Shown one piece after another: positions 23,101-33,644 of a stretch of DNA of 64,000 nucleotides. The notes below the pieces were generated by a model. That model had not been told where the DNA came from. It saw nothing but the letters and a program-made list of their open reading frames with translations, and did no database searches. A program made the position numbers and the translations under genes. How positions within the stretch are numbered: position 1 is the first letter of the stretch; each line of letters begins with the position of its first letter. This DNA is from Apium graveolens (taxonomy: Eukaryota; Streptophyta; Magnoliopsida; Apiales; Apiaceae), in contig NC_133653.1 in the NCBI RefSeq assembly GCF_009905375.1, positions 60,577,956-60,641,955 on the forward strand, given 5' to 3'.

Positions 23101-24050
23101 GATAAGTACCATATCACCATGTCAGCTAGAGGGCATGAGGTTGTAGTTGACTTAAATAGGAGAACATGTGTTTGTAGGAAATGGCAGCTGACTGGAATGC
23201 CATGCTTCCATGTTGTGGCATGTATTTTTTTAAGAGACGAGATCCTTTGTATTTCATTCATGAATGTTATAGTAAGGAGACATATATGCAAGCATATAGT
23301 CATATTTTAGAGCCAATTAGTTGAGAGGCCTATTGGGAATATACTGAATAGGAAGAATATTTGCCTCCTCTAAAAAGAATAGCTCTGGGTAGGCCCAAGA
23401 GATAAGAGAAATGATGTTGTTCCAACTAGAGAAGGAAACCCACACACTTTGAAAAGACAGGGAACAAGTTTGAGGTGCTCAAATTGTAGCCAGTGGGGGT
23501 ACAATGTCAGGAAATGTCCATCAAAGGTATATGCTTTCACTTATATTTGGTTTGTCAGCTATGCTTTCACTTATATTTGGTTTTTCAATTTTCTCAGAAA
23601 GCTGAGGAAGAATAAGGAGAAGATGAGTTGAATTGGAATGCTAAACTAGCTAGGTGTTCACATTTCAAGGAGGCAGGACATAATTTAAGATTTTACACTG
23701 CTAGAGTATATGACTTCATTACTTTCACTATACTTCTCAGAAAACTTTTCCTTGCATTTTCATTATACTTTCACTCTTTCAATTGTAATTGTTTTTCATG
23801 TATGTGCAGAAGGTGGATGTTCAAACTAAGAACAAAGACAAAGAGGCTGCGGAGCAGGCAGCTTCAAAGAGAAGTTTGCAAAACTTCAGCAATCACGGAA
23901 AGAGAAGTTTGTTGCAATATCTGCAAGAAAGGCCACTGAAAAGCAATCCAAAACTGTGAAGCATGGAGGCATTGTCAAACCCTTCAAACCACCAGCACAA
24001 ACAAGACCTTCAGGAAGAAGCAAAAATTATTGGGAAAAGGAAAAAGACTG
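20135..24050 (+). pseudogene. MULE transposase (mudrA-like) remnant
   Basis: Pieces appear in the right order but in shifting frames. There is a PB1-like N-terminal segment near 20490-20660 (RFRFYGKF...YIGGKITYYDMC) and an acidic linker at 20830-21590. The MuDR DNA-binding-type region is at 21595-21880, with ISRHVFREAVRKHVIADQRG, then a frameshift at an A-run near 21685. The DDE region near 22125 reads CACHLKGPFG, where related transposases have Asp in place of the first Cys. After more breaks come 22699-22980, the SWIM zinc finger CVCRKW...MPCFH near 23165-23215, and CCHC knuckles near 23475 and 23905. The protein would cut and move MULE ends in the nucleus. Stops, frameshifts and the lost Asp make it inactive. 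Confidence 0.85.
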
Positions 24051-24439
24051 AGTAATTTGCCTGCAACTATTTTGTGGTACTGAAATTAGTATGTATTGGA
24101 CTTATTTTGTGTTGAACTAGTGAGTTTTTATAATGAGTTTGACTCTTAGTTATGACCGTGAAACCCACTCCTTTTATGGTAGATTGGATGATTTTGTAAT
24201 GATGTTTGGACCAATTATTCTACCTTTATTCTACCAATCTTGTCTTTATATTCTAGTTGTTGGTTACCATTAATATCACCTTCATCTACTTCTGCACATT
24301 CATTCACTTTACTCTTATTGCAACTACCAAAACAACACAGACTAAAATGAAATAAAATAGTTCCATAACATACAACTTGTTCCATTACAATGAAAACTAA
24401 AAAACAATTAAAAAGGCTCTTCATAACACATTAACAATA

Positions 24440-24837
24440 CAATTGAAATATTACATCTCTTCAACCTCAACATCGACACTATTACAAATGATGTACATCA
24501 TAATTAAAACCAATGTCACAATCAGCAAGGCAATTACCAACTTGTTAGCTGATTTTTTCCTTCAGTCACTTTGCAGCACAAACAAGACCTTCCAGGTGCT
24601 TCACCAGCTTCATCCCAGGAACGCCCACTCTAACTAATGCCATCAACTTCTTTTTCAAGATAGTTAATCCTACGCAAAAGACCTGGAATGATAATTCTTG
24701 CACGCTCACACAACAAACCATCCAATCACCTAAAATAACGACATCGATCGCAAGAAAAAAAAACGGCGACCGGCATTTGCAGTTGTCCAAGTTGTTTATG
24801 CAACAATTCATGCTCCACAACTACACATCTCAGCCAT
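24440..24837 (-). pseudogene. GRF-type zinc-finger protein remnant, convergent to the transposase
   Basis: The minus strand opens with ATG at 24837 and reads, with a stop and a small frameshift, a CSCG pair, a WTTANAGRRFFSC segment containing the G-R-F signature, then CERARIIIPGLLRRINYLEKE near 24640-24710. Further on, a hydrophobic stretch near 24480-24540 would be a C-terminal membrane helix. Small plant GRF-finger proteins with this helix-plus-tail layout are common near plant transposons. The role in transposition is unknown; the position matches mudrB, which is not clearly homologous. Confidence 0.6.
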
Positions 24838-25011
24838 GTTTTTTTATAAATTTATTTTTAGCCCCCAAATACACCATATTACCATGTTTATATAGATGGA
24901 AGGCATGAGAAGGAAGAAGATGACCCTTGCAAAATATCATAAATTTAAAAGATAATTACACCCCTCAACAAAATTGAGCCTAACGGTCTTATTTAACAGA
25001 GCAGTTACGGA

Positions 25012-25123
25012 AGGTTGTGATTTGCAGCGCCAAAACATGTTTCAGATGTGAAGTGCAATTATCAAAAATAATTATGGTGAAGTGAAAATAAAAACAACAA
25101 GATGATGCGGTTTACAATTTACC
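25012..25123 (-). repeat. Right terminal inverted repeat of the MULE
   Basis: Inverted copy of 19782-19893, ending TTTACAATTTACC. Confidence 0.85.
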
Positions 25124-26160
25124 GAAAATAAATAAACAATAGTGTCACATGTCACTGTATTGTTTGTGCTAAAAATTATGTAAGATTTTGAAATCGTTAT
25201 ATTAACAGATATTCTACATTAACATTGACTCGTGAATGCACAAATGCATTTGGATTACAAGCACAAAAAGAAAAAAGTGTAAATACGCGGTAGTTTCCTC
25301 TTTCACTGTGTGGTTATAGTCCTTAATCCTTAAAATACATGCTCCACATTCCGGATACACCTTAAACATTAAAATAATTAAAGACGGGCTTAGTTTAATT
25401 AATTCATGCATGTGTTTGGTATCTTTAATTAGTACAGTGAATCGTAAAATACAGACAAAAAATGAACAACGAAGACAAATTCCAAACAGGCAAGTCAATT
25501 ATTACTGTACAACACACGCACAAGCCGTAGAGCCGTGAGATCCAAGTAACAACCATCCTGTCCATTTTATAATCACCCATCTACATTATCCTTGTACATC
25601 TTCCTAATTAGTCTTTTTAATCCAAAAATAATATTAATATAAATGAATTGCTCAAAAAATAACTATACATGAAGCACGCATTTGTAAAAAATTAAATCTT
25701 AGCATTAATAAATTCATAAAAGTATTAATATACACAATTTTTAGTAGTTGTTTTTAAAAACTCAAACTTTCGGAAAAAATTATAATAAATAGCAAAACTT
25801 ATAAGGATAACATAATACGGTATTATAAACATTTTTCAATATCTTAAAATTTTAGATATTCGAAATGATATGAGAACTCTAGATCCTAGAAATGGGTTAA
25901 TCAACAAGCATAATGTGTTTTAAGAGTAGAATTCCAAGAATATACTTTTTATAATTTGCAAAACAATCTGTGGTAATTAAATGATGCACATTTTTAAAAT
26001 TGTCCTATTGAATTTCAATGGTGAAATGAAAAACGTTAGAGAAAATGAGGTGACATGGAAAGCCAGGGCCACACTCAAACACTTTTGTTTTTATATCTAG
26101 TTAATAAATAGTGACTAATTCACGCCATCTCATTACATGACAAACATATCACCTTCAATA
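25124..26160. other. Intergenic DNA upstream of the S40-type gene
   Basis: AT-rich with no coding similarity seen. The proximal promoter of the gene at 26279 lies at its right end. No complete transposon ends were recognised. Confidence 0.5.
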
Positions 26161-26167
26161 TTTTCAC

Positions 26168-26174
26168 TATAAAT
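26168..26174 (+). promoter_or_regulatory. Probable TATA box of the S40-type gene
   Basis: TATAAAT sits about 110 bases upstream of the ATG, giving a leader of about 75-80 bases. A second TATATAA at 26247-26253 is only about 30 bases from the ATG and would leave almost no leader, so it is less likely. Confidence 0.5.
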
Positions 26175-26278
26175 TTCAACCTATTATTCCACCCTCTTCC
26201 AATTCTTACTTCCATTAATCCATTCTCATCTCTTCTTGCTCTTCCATATATAAGAATATATTCAAGTTATATTCTATT

Positions 26279-26677
26279 ATGGCTGATCAAGAATTTCAAG
26301 AATCCGAAATTATTTTTGAGGAAAATGCGGGACAAGATGATTATGATCAAAGAGCAAGAGACATGGATCACTGGCAACAACATGTCAGTTACAAGAAGTT
26401 GAAGAGGAACAAGAAGAAGAAGATTTCACGGCCGGTGAACATACCGGAAAATGCTTCTGCACCGGCAAAAAATTCTTGCTGGTATTATAACAATGAAGAA
26501 TTATTTGACGAAGATGATGATGTTAGTGTAACGCCGCCCCACGTGATATTAGGGCGGCGTATGAACGGAAAAATGGCGTTCTCGGTGAACACGGGGAGTG
26601 GAAGAACATTGAAAGGAAGAGAATTAAGTTATGTCCGGAATTCAATTCTAAGGATGACTGGCTTTCTTGAATCGTAA
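26279..26677 (+). CDS. S40-like (DUF584) senescence-regulator family protein
   Basis: An intact, intronless 132-codon frame starts at the first ATG after the leader. The C-terminal half carries the family signature: PPHVILGRR near residues 87-95, MAFSV near 100-104, then GRTLKGRELSYVRNSILRMTGFL at about 109-131. The N-terminal half is acidic with a basic patch KKLKRNKKKK near 39-48 that could be a nuclear localisation signal, and a short acidic run DEDDD near 76-80. Members are small plant proteins, some nuclear and linked to leaf senescence or stress; the exact role of this copy is inferred from family only. Length and lack of introns fit the family. It is the one intact host gene in this window and is flanked by transposon relics at both sides. 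Confidence 0.85.
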   Translation: MADQEFQESEIIFEENAGQDDYDQRARDMDHWQQHVSYKKLKRNKKKKISRPVNIPENASAPAKNSCWYYNNEELFDEDDDVSVTPPHVILGRRMNGKMAFSVNTGSGRTLKGRELSYVRNSILRMTGFLES

Positions 26678-27538
26678 AGCAATTATTAGTTAGTTAGAAT
26701 TATTATAATTATTAAGTTAATGTTATTATTTACTACTAGTTGTTAATGACTATTGCAGTATTGCAAGGAAATCATACTACTACTATTCTTTTTCCTGTGT
26801 CTTAGTGTATTTTTCTTATTGTCTTACAACATTGTCCTGGCCTAAAAATGATTTGGGTAATATTTACACTTAGATTATTGAATTCGTAAGAATATTTTAT
26901 ATGTACCAGGAGTTTGTATCTGCAAAGTTGAGATCATATATATATATATATACAATGTCGCCGGGGCCAGATTCCCTTCGTAATGTTTTCGCATTTTACT
27001 ATGTGATGGATAATAAGTTTGAAGTCCATATTTTCCTTGTATTGAAAACATGATAGAACAAGGTTGATGGTCATGGATTTTTGAAATCGGTGACGTAAAT
27101 ACCCAGATATGTGATAAAAATATTACTTAAATTAAGTTTTTAAAATACGCTACCTTGTCTGTTTATTTAATCTAATACTTAATTTTTACTTTTTATTAAA
27201 TTAAAATACGCTTTCTTATCTCATGATGGGTGTTTCAACCCCAAAAAAATGAACTTTTTAAAAATGCATAATTACTCAACAAATAAGGAAATCACATGAA
27301 AGAATTAAGTTTGTAATCATTTTTGTAGAATTTCTCTTCTGTCTTTCTATTTATAAATTTTACGGGAAACACACGTACTGACTCACAAAATTAAGCCATG
27401 TGCCGGTCTAGAAAAATAATTACTACATCCTAAAATATAAATTTTTTGATTTTTTACGCGTATTTTAATGTGAATAAAAAGGATGGTTCTATAAATTATT
27501 TTTAATTTTTTTTTTCTGAATAAAAATATCTCCCTCCG
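26678..27538. other. 3' flank of the S40-type gene and intergenic DNA
   Basis: Holds the presumed 3' UTR (AT-rich, with a (TA)n run at 26937-26952) and no further coding signal. Confidence 0.5.
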
Positions 27539-27725
27539 TCCCTCCCATTTATTTACATTTGGAATTGACACATGTTAAGAAAAATGATAAAGTAGCTGAG
27601 GAAAGTTGAAAAAGTGAGTAAAGTAGTGAGACCGATTAATATTAAAAAAAATATATAAAACTATGTTTTTTATCCATTTTAAAATACGTATAAAATTAAA
27701 CTTGTATTTTGCAACGGAAGGAGCG
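27539..27725. mobile_element. Stowaway-type MITE
   Basis: The left end CTCCCTCCGTCCC and right end GGAAGGAGCG (inverted CGCTCCTTCC) are the typical Stowaway terminal repeats. TA dinucleotides flank both sides (27537-27538 and 27726-27727). The body is about 187 bp and AT-rich. Confidence 0.65.
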
Positions 27726-28935
27726 TATAATACATCAAGTTAAACAGATTATTATAGTATACAAAATTCAATTGAAGCACCGTATTAAACAGTGGGTCTT
27801 GGGGGTGGCCTGGTGTGTCAATACGTAATAATTTATTTAGCAGCTTGATGTAATGTGTTCCCGTTCACATTATTACTATGGAGTATGAACCTGTTTTTGC
27901 TAAACGAAACTTTTTGTATTTACTTGGGAACAATGGACGGACATTATAAAACGACAGTACATAGTTGTACTGCAGACAAGACTTTGTTGTCATTAGCTGC
28001 ATTGTTACGCTCAACTAATTACAACTACTGGATTTTTTATTAATTTCGCTGAGTTAAAAATTTTCTATTATACGTAATTATTTTATTAATATTATGAAAA
28101 TTTGTTTTCCAATAATTTATAACAATATTTTAGACATGATTTGTTGTGCGTAAAATATGCATAATAATATAATTGACTTTCAAAATATAATCAGGCTCTG
28201 CCAAGTCCATCTTTCCGTATAATTGAATCAAAATTTGTCATTTGGTATCTAAAATTTTTGAAAAATTATATACACAAGTTGATATATTTCATTTTTTAAT
28301 CTTAAATTACTCAATTTATAATCAAAAAGTTCATTTTACTTTATTCCTCCCTAAATATATTTAGGAGTTTGAGTTTTATATGTTTACATGAAAAGACTAG
28401 TGTACATTTGAAGTAAGGTACTTCAAAGAGAGAAGATTAGGATATATTATCAAATTATTGTGTTGGTTAATTAAATAATTATATATTTTTTTATTGAAGG
28501 TGGAGTGATTTATAGTCAGGTATATTTATGTTAGTAAATATGAGAAAAGTTTTATGAAAACCATTATCGGATACCTTGGAAATCATATATGTTCTGCAAT
28601 TAAAATAGTATAAAATATATTATTTTGTGATGTATGTTTTAAGAGTATCACTAATTTATTAAAATTATTAAAGATCATTTAAGTTTAATAAGTAGAATGT
28701 GTATGTTCAGCAAGCTGAATAAATGTTCAGCAAACTTAACATGTTTTTTATAATAAAATATTTTTGTAATATTTTACGTGCAGTACATATATGATATTCA
28801 ATATTTTGAATAAAATAAAGATTTTTGTAGAGCATAATTCGCAAAATAATATGTTTTGCAATGTTTTTTTGCAATATTTAATTTGCAGAATATAAGTGGT
28901 CTCCAAGTTTTTCAAAAAAAAATGATCTACATAGA
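27726..28935. other. Intergenic DNA, no gene seen
   Basis: AT-rich. Repeated GCAATATTTAATTTGCAGAATA-like words occur around 28760-28890. No coding similarity. Confidence 0.5.
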
Positions 28936-28964
28936 ATTTAACCCAATAATAGATTGGGTTAAAT
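28936..28964. repeat. Inverted repeat at the left border of the foldback element
   Basis: ATTTAACCCAAT (28936-28947) and ATTGGGTTAAAT (28953-28964) are perfect inverted copies with a five-base loop. The right half is the terminal sequence of the foldback element. Confidence 0.9.
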
Positions 28965-29507
28965 ATCAAAGTAGTCACTGAAGTGAAGGGCATATATCAC
29001 TTCCTTCACTAATCTTAACGGGGTATCATTTTGATCACTAAAGTCATATAAATATCAAATAGATAACTCTAAAAATGCGATTATAAAGTAAATATTATCA
29101 TATGTCATGTTCTACACATTTTTCTTCAACGCTACTATAACCAAATGAAAAGTTGTGAACTCTAGTATTTTAGATAATATATCTAGATTTTAAAAAAAAA
29201 TTACTATTTATTTTAAATTTTCTAGTTATTTTATCTTACTTAATTAAAAATAAATAGTAAATAAAAATTTTAAAATCTAGATATATTATCTAAAATACTA
29301 GAGTTCATAACTTTTCATTTGATTATAGTAGCGTTGAAGAAAAATGTGTAGAACTTAACAAAATATAATATTTACTTTTTTGTCACATTTTTATAGTTAT
29401 CTATTTGATAATTATACGACTTTAGTGATTAAAGTGATACCCCGTTAAGATCAGTGAAAAAATTGATATATCACTTTAACTTCAGTGACCAATTTGATAT
29501 TTAACCC
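28956..29507. mobile_element. Foldback/MITE element with long inverted arms
   Basis: The left end GGGTTAAATATCAAA is mirrored at 29493-29507, and the two arms of about 240-250 bp remain inversely complementary over most of their length, for example AGATAATATATCTAGATTTT against its complement. The loop is near 29215-29250. The flanks ATAATAGATT and ATATAAGATT agree at 8 of 10 positions, suggestive of a 9-10 bp MULE-type duplication. It has no coding capacity, and its transcript would fold into a long hairpin. Confidence 0.8.
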
Positions 29508-30531
29508 ATATAAGATTAGTTTGCGCGCCTACTCTAGTCCAGTTTTGTGAGTAAATATAATTTGAGATCCAAACAACCAGTTGACAATTTTATATTTTGG
29601 TATGAACTTGACTTTAGTGATGATCAAGTCACTTCTATCATGATCCAGATGACCTGGTGCAATTAACAAACGATAGAATTTGATCGTTTTTAGTTTACAC
29701 TAAATTAATCGCTCGAAAGGTAGCGGTTGCGGTTTATATACGATAAAAAAAATTAATCATATATTTTATCTTCAACCAAATATGATTGTATTTATATTCA
29801 ATTAACTGTGATCGTTTTTTTATTTTTTAACAAAAAGATCGTTTTTACATTTCAACAGAAAATGGTCAAATGGTCGCATTTAACTTTCAATAAAAAATCT
29901 CCGTATTAAAATTATGCCGGATTCCGATCATTTTTAACTTTTAACAACATGTAATCGTTTTTAATTTTGATGGGAGTTCTCAATTTTTTAAAAAATGCGG
30001 TCGTATTTATATTATAATAGAATATGGTCGTTTTTAGTAACATGGGTAGAAAATTCAATTTTTTGATGAAAAAATAAAATTTAAGCCAAAAATTAAATTC
30101 AACTGAGTTTAGACATACTAGAGTCAGTCCCTTTTAGCCGGTCATATTTGCTTTGTCATATTTAACTGAAATGACGGAAAAATTAAAAATGACCGGCCAT
30201 TTATGACCGTAAAAAACGGTCATTTCTAGCCAAACTATTTATCGTCGTATTTACCTAAAATCGACCGAATTTTTTAGCGGAATTTATTGTAATGTACAAT
30301 TCAATTTTATAATTACAATAATTTAATTTATTTTAAATTATATTTTTTTTCAGAACTAACAATATATAGCAAGGTCATCTATAGCAAGTATTTATTGAAA
30401 ATACTGAAAATTTTAAGTATTTAAACTTAGTATTTCTTTCTATCATGGTAACAATTTGTTAGAAGTTTAATTCCCACTATATATAAGATAATTATATTCC
30501 TAAATTTATCGAATTCAAAGTAAATTAAACT
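29508..30531. other. Intergenic DNA with a possible CACTA-like end
   Basis: No gene. Around 30120-30300 there are GACCGG / CGACCGAA / ACGGTCATTT words resembling subterminal repeats of plant CACTA relics, ending near TACATTACAATAAATTCCGC on the minus strand. The partner end was not identified. Confidence 0.35.
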
Positions 30532-30552
30532 AAAAAAAGATTTGCAATAAAA
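30532..30552 (+). repeat. Target-site duplication, left copy
   Basis: AAAAAAAGATTTGCAATAAAA (21 bp) is repeated at 31336-31356 on the other side of the retroposon. Confidence 0.85.
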
Positions 30553-31335
30553 AAACCTAGCCGCCTCCTTCCTCTCCTCTTCTAGGGTTGGTTTATTTTC
30601 AAGTAAATCAAGGGGCTTCCACTGGTTTTCACCGGTGGAAAGCCCTAACCCTTCATTCTCTTTTGTCCTTATTAATTTCCCTTCAATAAAACCCAATTTT
30701 TTGGGTGTTTGTGTGTCTCTCCTTTTGGAGTGTGTGTTTTGTCTCTTCTTTTGGAGTGCTTTGTTATGTTTTTGTTTAATTATGGTTGGGTTTATTTCGT
30801 GTTGAATCGGTTGAGAACGAGTTTATTGATATTCTTGGTGATCTGCAAAGTCTGCGTCGAATCTGGAGCGGTGTTGATTATTGCAAGAGCTCACCTTTCA
30901 CAACCAAAGATTGTTCATCTTTCACGTGTTTACACTTTCGGCATGTCTATAGCTGGTATCCGGCATGTAGATAGCTGGGATGTTTTCGGCATGTCTATAG
31001 CCGGTGTCCGGCAAGTAGATAGCTGTGGTGTCGTTTCTCCAATCTTAGTGATTGATGTTTTTGAATATTGGGCTAACAATGGGTTTTATGTGATATGGTC
31101 AATTGCGATGTTGCTATTTTCAGAGATGTTGGTACAATTTGGATTACTCGGGATGTCTTTGATTTCGTTTTTAATTTCAAAAATTTTTAAATTTTATGTG
31201 TTAAACGATCAGGAAACAAATCATCTAATTGTTCTTAGTATGATATTTGTTTTACCACCCGGTTGTATCGACAGTTGGGGGTTTGTCCCGACTGTATTAT
31301 ATTGAAGTTAATGAAAATTTTCTGCATTTGTCAAA
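30553..31335 (+). mobile_element. PolyA-tailed non-LTR retroposon of about 780 bp
   Basis: The segment lies between 21-bp direct repeats and ends in CATTTGTC followed by an A run, as expected for target-primed reverse transcription. It starts ACCTAGCCGCCTCC, a C/T-rich start like the 5' ends of plant LINEs. No RT or endonuclease domain is present. It contains a 47-bp imperfect tandem duplication at about 30937-31031 (TTCGGCATGTCTATAGC...). A 198-codon frame at 30709-31305 has no recognised domain. It could be an internally deleted LINE, a SINE-like element or a processed pseudogene of an unknown transcript. Confidence 0.65.
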
Positions 31336-31356
31336 AAAAAAAGATTTGCAATAAAA

Positions 31357-31848
31357 TTAATTAAAATTACATATAAGATCGCCGGAAAATTGAATCGTGC
31401 ATTGATGGTATTATCTTTAACTGATATACAGCTGTGTACATATATTACGGAGTACAAAGTTACGATCCGTTTAATTAAATTTAACGATGTTATTAGCTAA
31501 TAAAAAGTTGTCCAGTTACCTAATTGATTAATTATGTATTACACAAAAGTGAGTCGAGTTGCCTAATTTTAGTTAACAAAAATACAGCGAAGCCACGTGT
31601 ATCATCAAATAACGTTAGCTACACGTGTCAATGATGGAATACTTCTGTTTGAGTAGGACGTGTACATGATCTGAAACCACCTGTACATTATAAATAATCA
31701 ATTCAGTTATGTTTTTTAATTAGAAAAATGTTAGAGTACCTAAATTGGATGTAATATTATAAGAGTTTTGGAGAAATTTGTTGATATTTTTATAAATTTT
31801 GGGATGAAATAGGATGAACAGGAACCCGGATAATGGAGTGTTATGTTA
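31357..31848. other. Intergenic DNA with clustered ACGTG elements
   Basis: CACGTG at 31594-31599 and 31622-31627 and ACGTG at 31658-31662 lie within 70 bases. These match the G-box/ABRE core, but no gene is found within several kb downstream on either strand, so function is doubtful. Confidence 0.3.
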
Positions 31849-32151
31849 CTTCCTCCACCCTCCATGTTCTCTTTATAATGGGAGAGAGCTCGGTCCTTCA
31901 ATAAAATATAATTTTATAAATTATATAACAAAAACTATAAATAACAATTTAATGTTTAAAATTTAATTGAAGAAAAGAAATTTGTAACAATACTCTTTTA
32001 AAACATAAGTTCATAAAAAATTTTCAATAAAAAATTTATGTTTAAATTTTTATTTCAATAAAAAATTTAAAAATATTATAAAATTATATTTTATAAAAAA
32101 TTCGAAATACGTACAAATAATAAACATATAAAACTCAACGGAGGGAGGGAG
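31849..32151. mobile_element. Stowaway-type MITE
   Basis: The left end CTTCCTCCACCCTC and right end GGAGGGAGGGAG are inverted Stowaway-like termini, flanked by TA at both ends. The body of about 300 bp is AT-rich and noncoding. Confidence 0.55.
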
Positions 32152-32153
32152 TA

Positions 32154-32968
32154 ATAGAATTTAGATTTTCAATTAGTTTATTTAAGCAGTTGTCTCTGAT
32201 TAGTTGACAAATATAGATGCGGGTATCATATGTAACTATAATACAATTGCAATCACTTAACTTACATTTTAACTAATTTCGACTCAAACTATTACGTATA
32301 GCTTCCGTTAAGCTCTAAAAGAATGATTGGATGGTTGCTGGGGCAAATTCAACACTGATCTAAAGATCCAAATTTGGGGTAGGTTATCCAAATTTTATTT
32401 TAATAGTGATTCAAATTTGATCAATAAGTAGTGATCCCATTTCACTGATCCAAATTTGGATCACTTGATTTAATATAAAATAATGATTTTGTTATTTGTA
32501 GTTTAAGAGATTTTAAATTAATTTTTGATTATTTAATTATATAATTAATTACAAAACATAATTAATAGTTAACAAAATTTATTTTTAAAATAAAACTTAA
32601 AATAATGAGAAAACATAATTTCATTAAAATTTAAAAATAAAAAAAAAATAAAGAGGCACATTTTGCACTTAGAGATGCATTAATTGAGCATTTGTGTAAA
32701 TAATATGCTAATTCGGAAAATTAGTGTGTATCAATGATATTTTGTATATTAATTATTGCAATAAATGTGTTTTTCGTGAATTAAGTGCACAATTTAAATA
32801 TTTTTATGTATATTAATTTTTTTTTGATTTAAATAATTTATGAAATGTTATATAAATCGTTAATAATGATTAAATGACAAATTTAAGATAAAATTGTTTA
32901 ATATGATATTTATATATAATATGTAAAAAGTAATTTGGATCAGAAATTTCGATCACACTGTTGGAGTT
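32154..32968. other. Left part of an older MITE-like element holding the C insertion
   Basis: Repeated GATCCAAATTTGG words, including a perfect palindrome at 32447-32462, occur here and resume right of element C (56798-56880). The right part ends GAGATGGCCTTA, a common plant MITE terminus, and the left has a loosely matching CAAATTCAACACTGATC near 32345. Element C seems to have landed inside it. No gene seen. Confidence 0.4.
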
Positions 32969-33591
32969 TGTTAGATATATTTGTGATGTCATGTCTAATA
33001 ATGATTTGTGTTTAGTTTTCAGATCTTACTTAACAGGACAAATCAGTACTTAACTGGAAATCAGTAATTATACTGAAGTCAGGACTTAAGATATCAGAAC
33101 TTCAGTTGTCAGAACTTAAGTTATCAGGAGATATTTATCAGGAGATAATATGAGGACTTAAGGAGACGTTCAGATAAGGAAGGCGGCCGATTGAAAGGAA
33201 AGAAGATCAAGACAAACATAAGAAGAGATATGCATGGAGAAGAATTCTATGAAGAATAGAATACTTGGAAGAAAAGATAACTGATTGATATATATTAGGA
33301 AGCAGAATTATATTCGATATCAATTAGAAGATTATCTTGTAACTATGTAGTATATAAATACAGACATAGGGTTTACACTATATGTGTTATCTTATTCGAG
33401 AATATTATTCTTTTGTAACCCTAGCAGCTCTCGTGATAATTTGTTCATCACTGAGAGAGAATAGTTCTTTGTAACAGAGTTTATTGTGTTGAATAAAATC
33501 TGTGTTCTGTTACTTGAGTTCTTATATTCGATTTGATTGTAGTAAACACTGTATTCAACCCCTTTCTACAATGTGTGTGTGTGACCTAACA
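32969..33591 (+). repeat. 5' LTR of element C
   Basis: 623 bases matching 56189-56792. U3 holds inverted and direct ATCAGAACTT / AGGACTTAAG words (33075-33165). Confidence 0.93.
33351..33360 (+). promoter_or_regulatory. TATA box of element C 5' LTR
   Basis: TATATAAATA about 240 bases before the LTR end; the 3' LTR has TATATAAA at 56556-56563. It would drive rightward genomic RNA. Confidence 0.65.
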
Positions 33592-33593
33592 AG

Positions 33594-33605
33594 TGGTATC
33601 AGAGC
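33594..33605 (+). other. Primer-binding site of element C
   Basis: TGGTATCAGAGC two bases after the LTR is the standard plant copia site complementary to the 3' end of initiator methionine tRNA. Confidence 0.85.
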
Positions 33606-33644
33606 AGTCTGTTAACACATATACAGTAAAGATCCAAAACAATC

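Larger units (their letters stand above)
19782..25123 (+). mobile_element. Mutator-like element (MULE), autonomous type but decayed
   Basis: Terminal inverted repeats of about 112 bp (19782-19893 and 25012-25123) start GGTAAATTG and share blocks such as GAAACATGTTTTGGCGCT. Between them lies a broken transposase on plus and a convergent GRF-type zinc-finger remnant on minus, an arrangement like that of mudrA/mudrB. Nine-base target duplications expected for MULEs are not evident (CAGTAAATG versus GAAAATAAA), so the insertion is old or the borders are displaced. Confidence 0.85.

Noticed and set aside
19773..25132. Nine-base target duplication for the MULE
   Set aside because: CAGTAAATG and GAAAATAAA agree at only a few positions; I could not support a duplication.
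26937..26952. (TA)n run as a regulatory element
   Set aside because: A simple microsatellite in the 3' flank with nothing else supporting a role.
30120..30300. CACTA transposon
   Set aside because: Only subterminal-like words were seen; no CACTA terminus pair, 3-bp duplication or transposase.
31594..31662. Three ACGTG cores as an ABA-responsive promoter
   Set aside because: No gene follows on either strand within several kb, so it is kept only as a note on the intergenic stretch.
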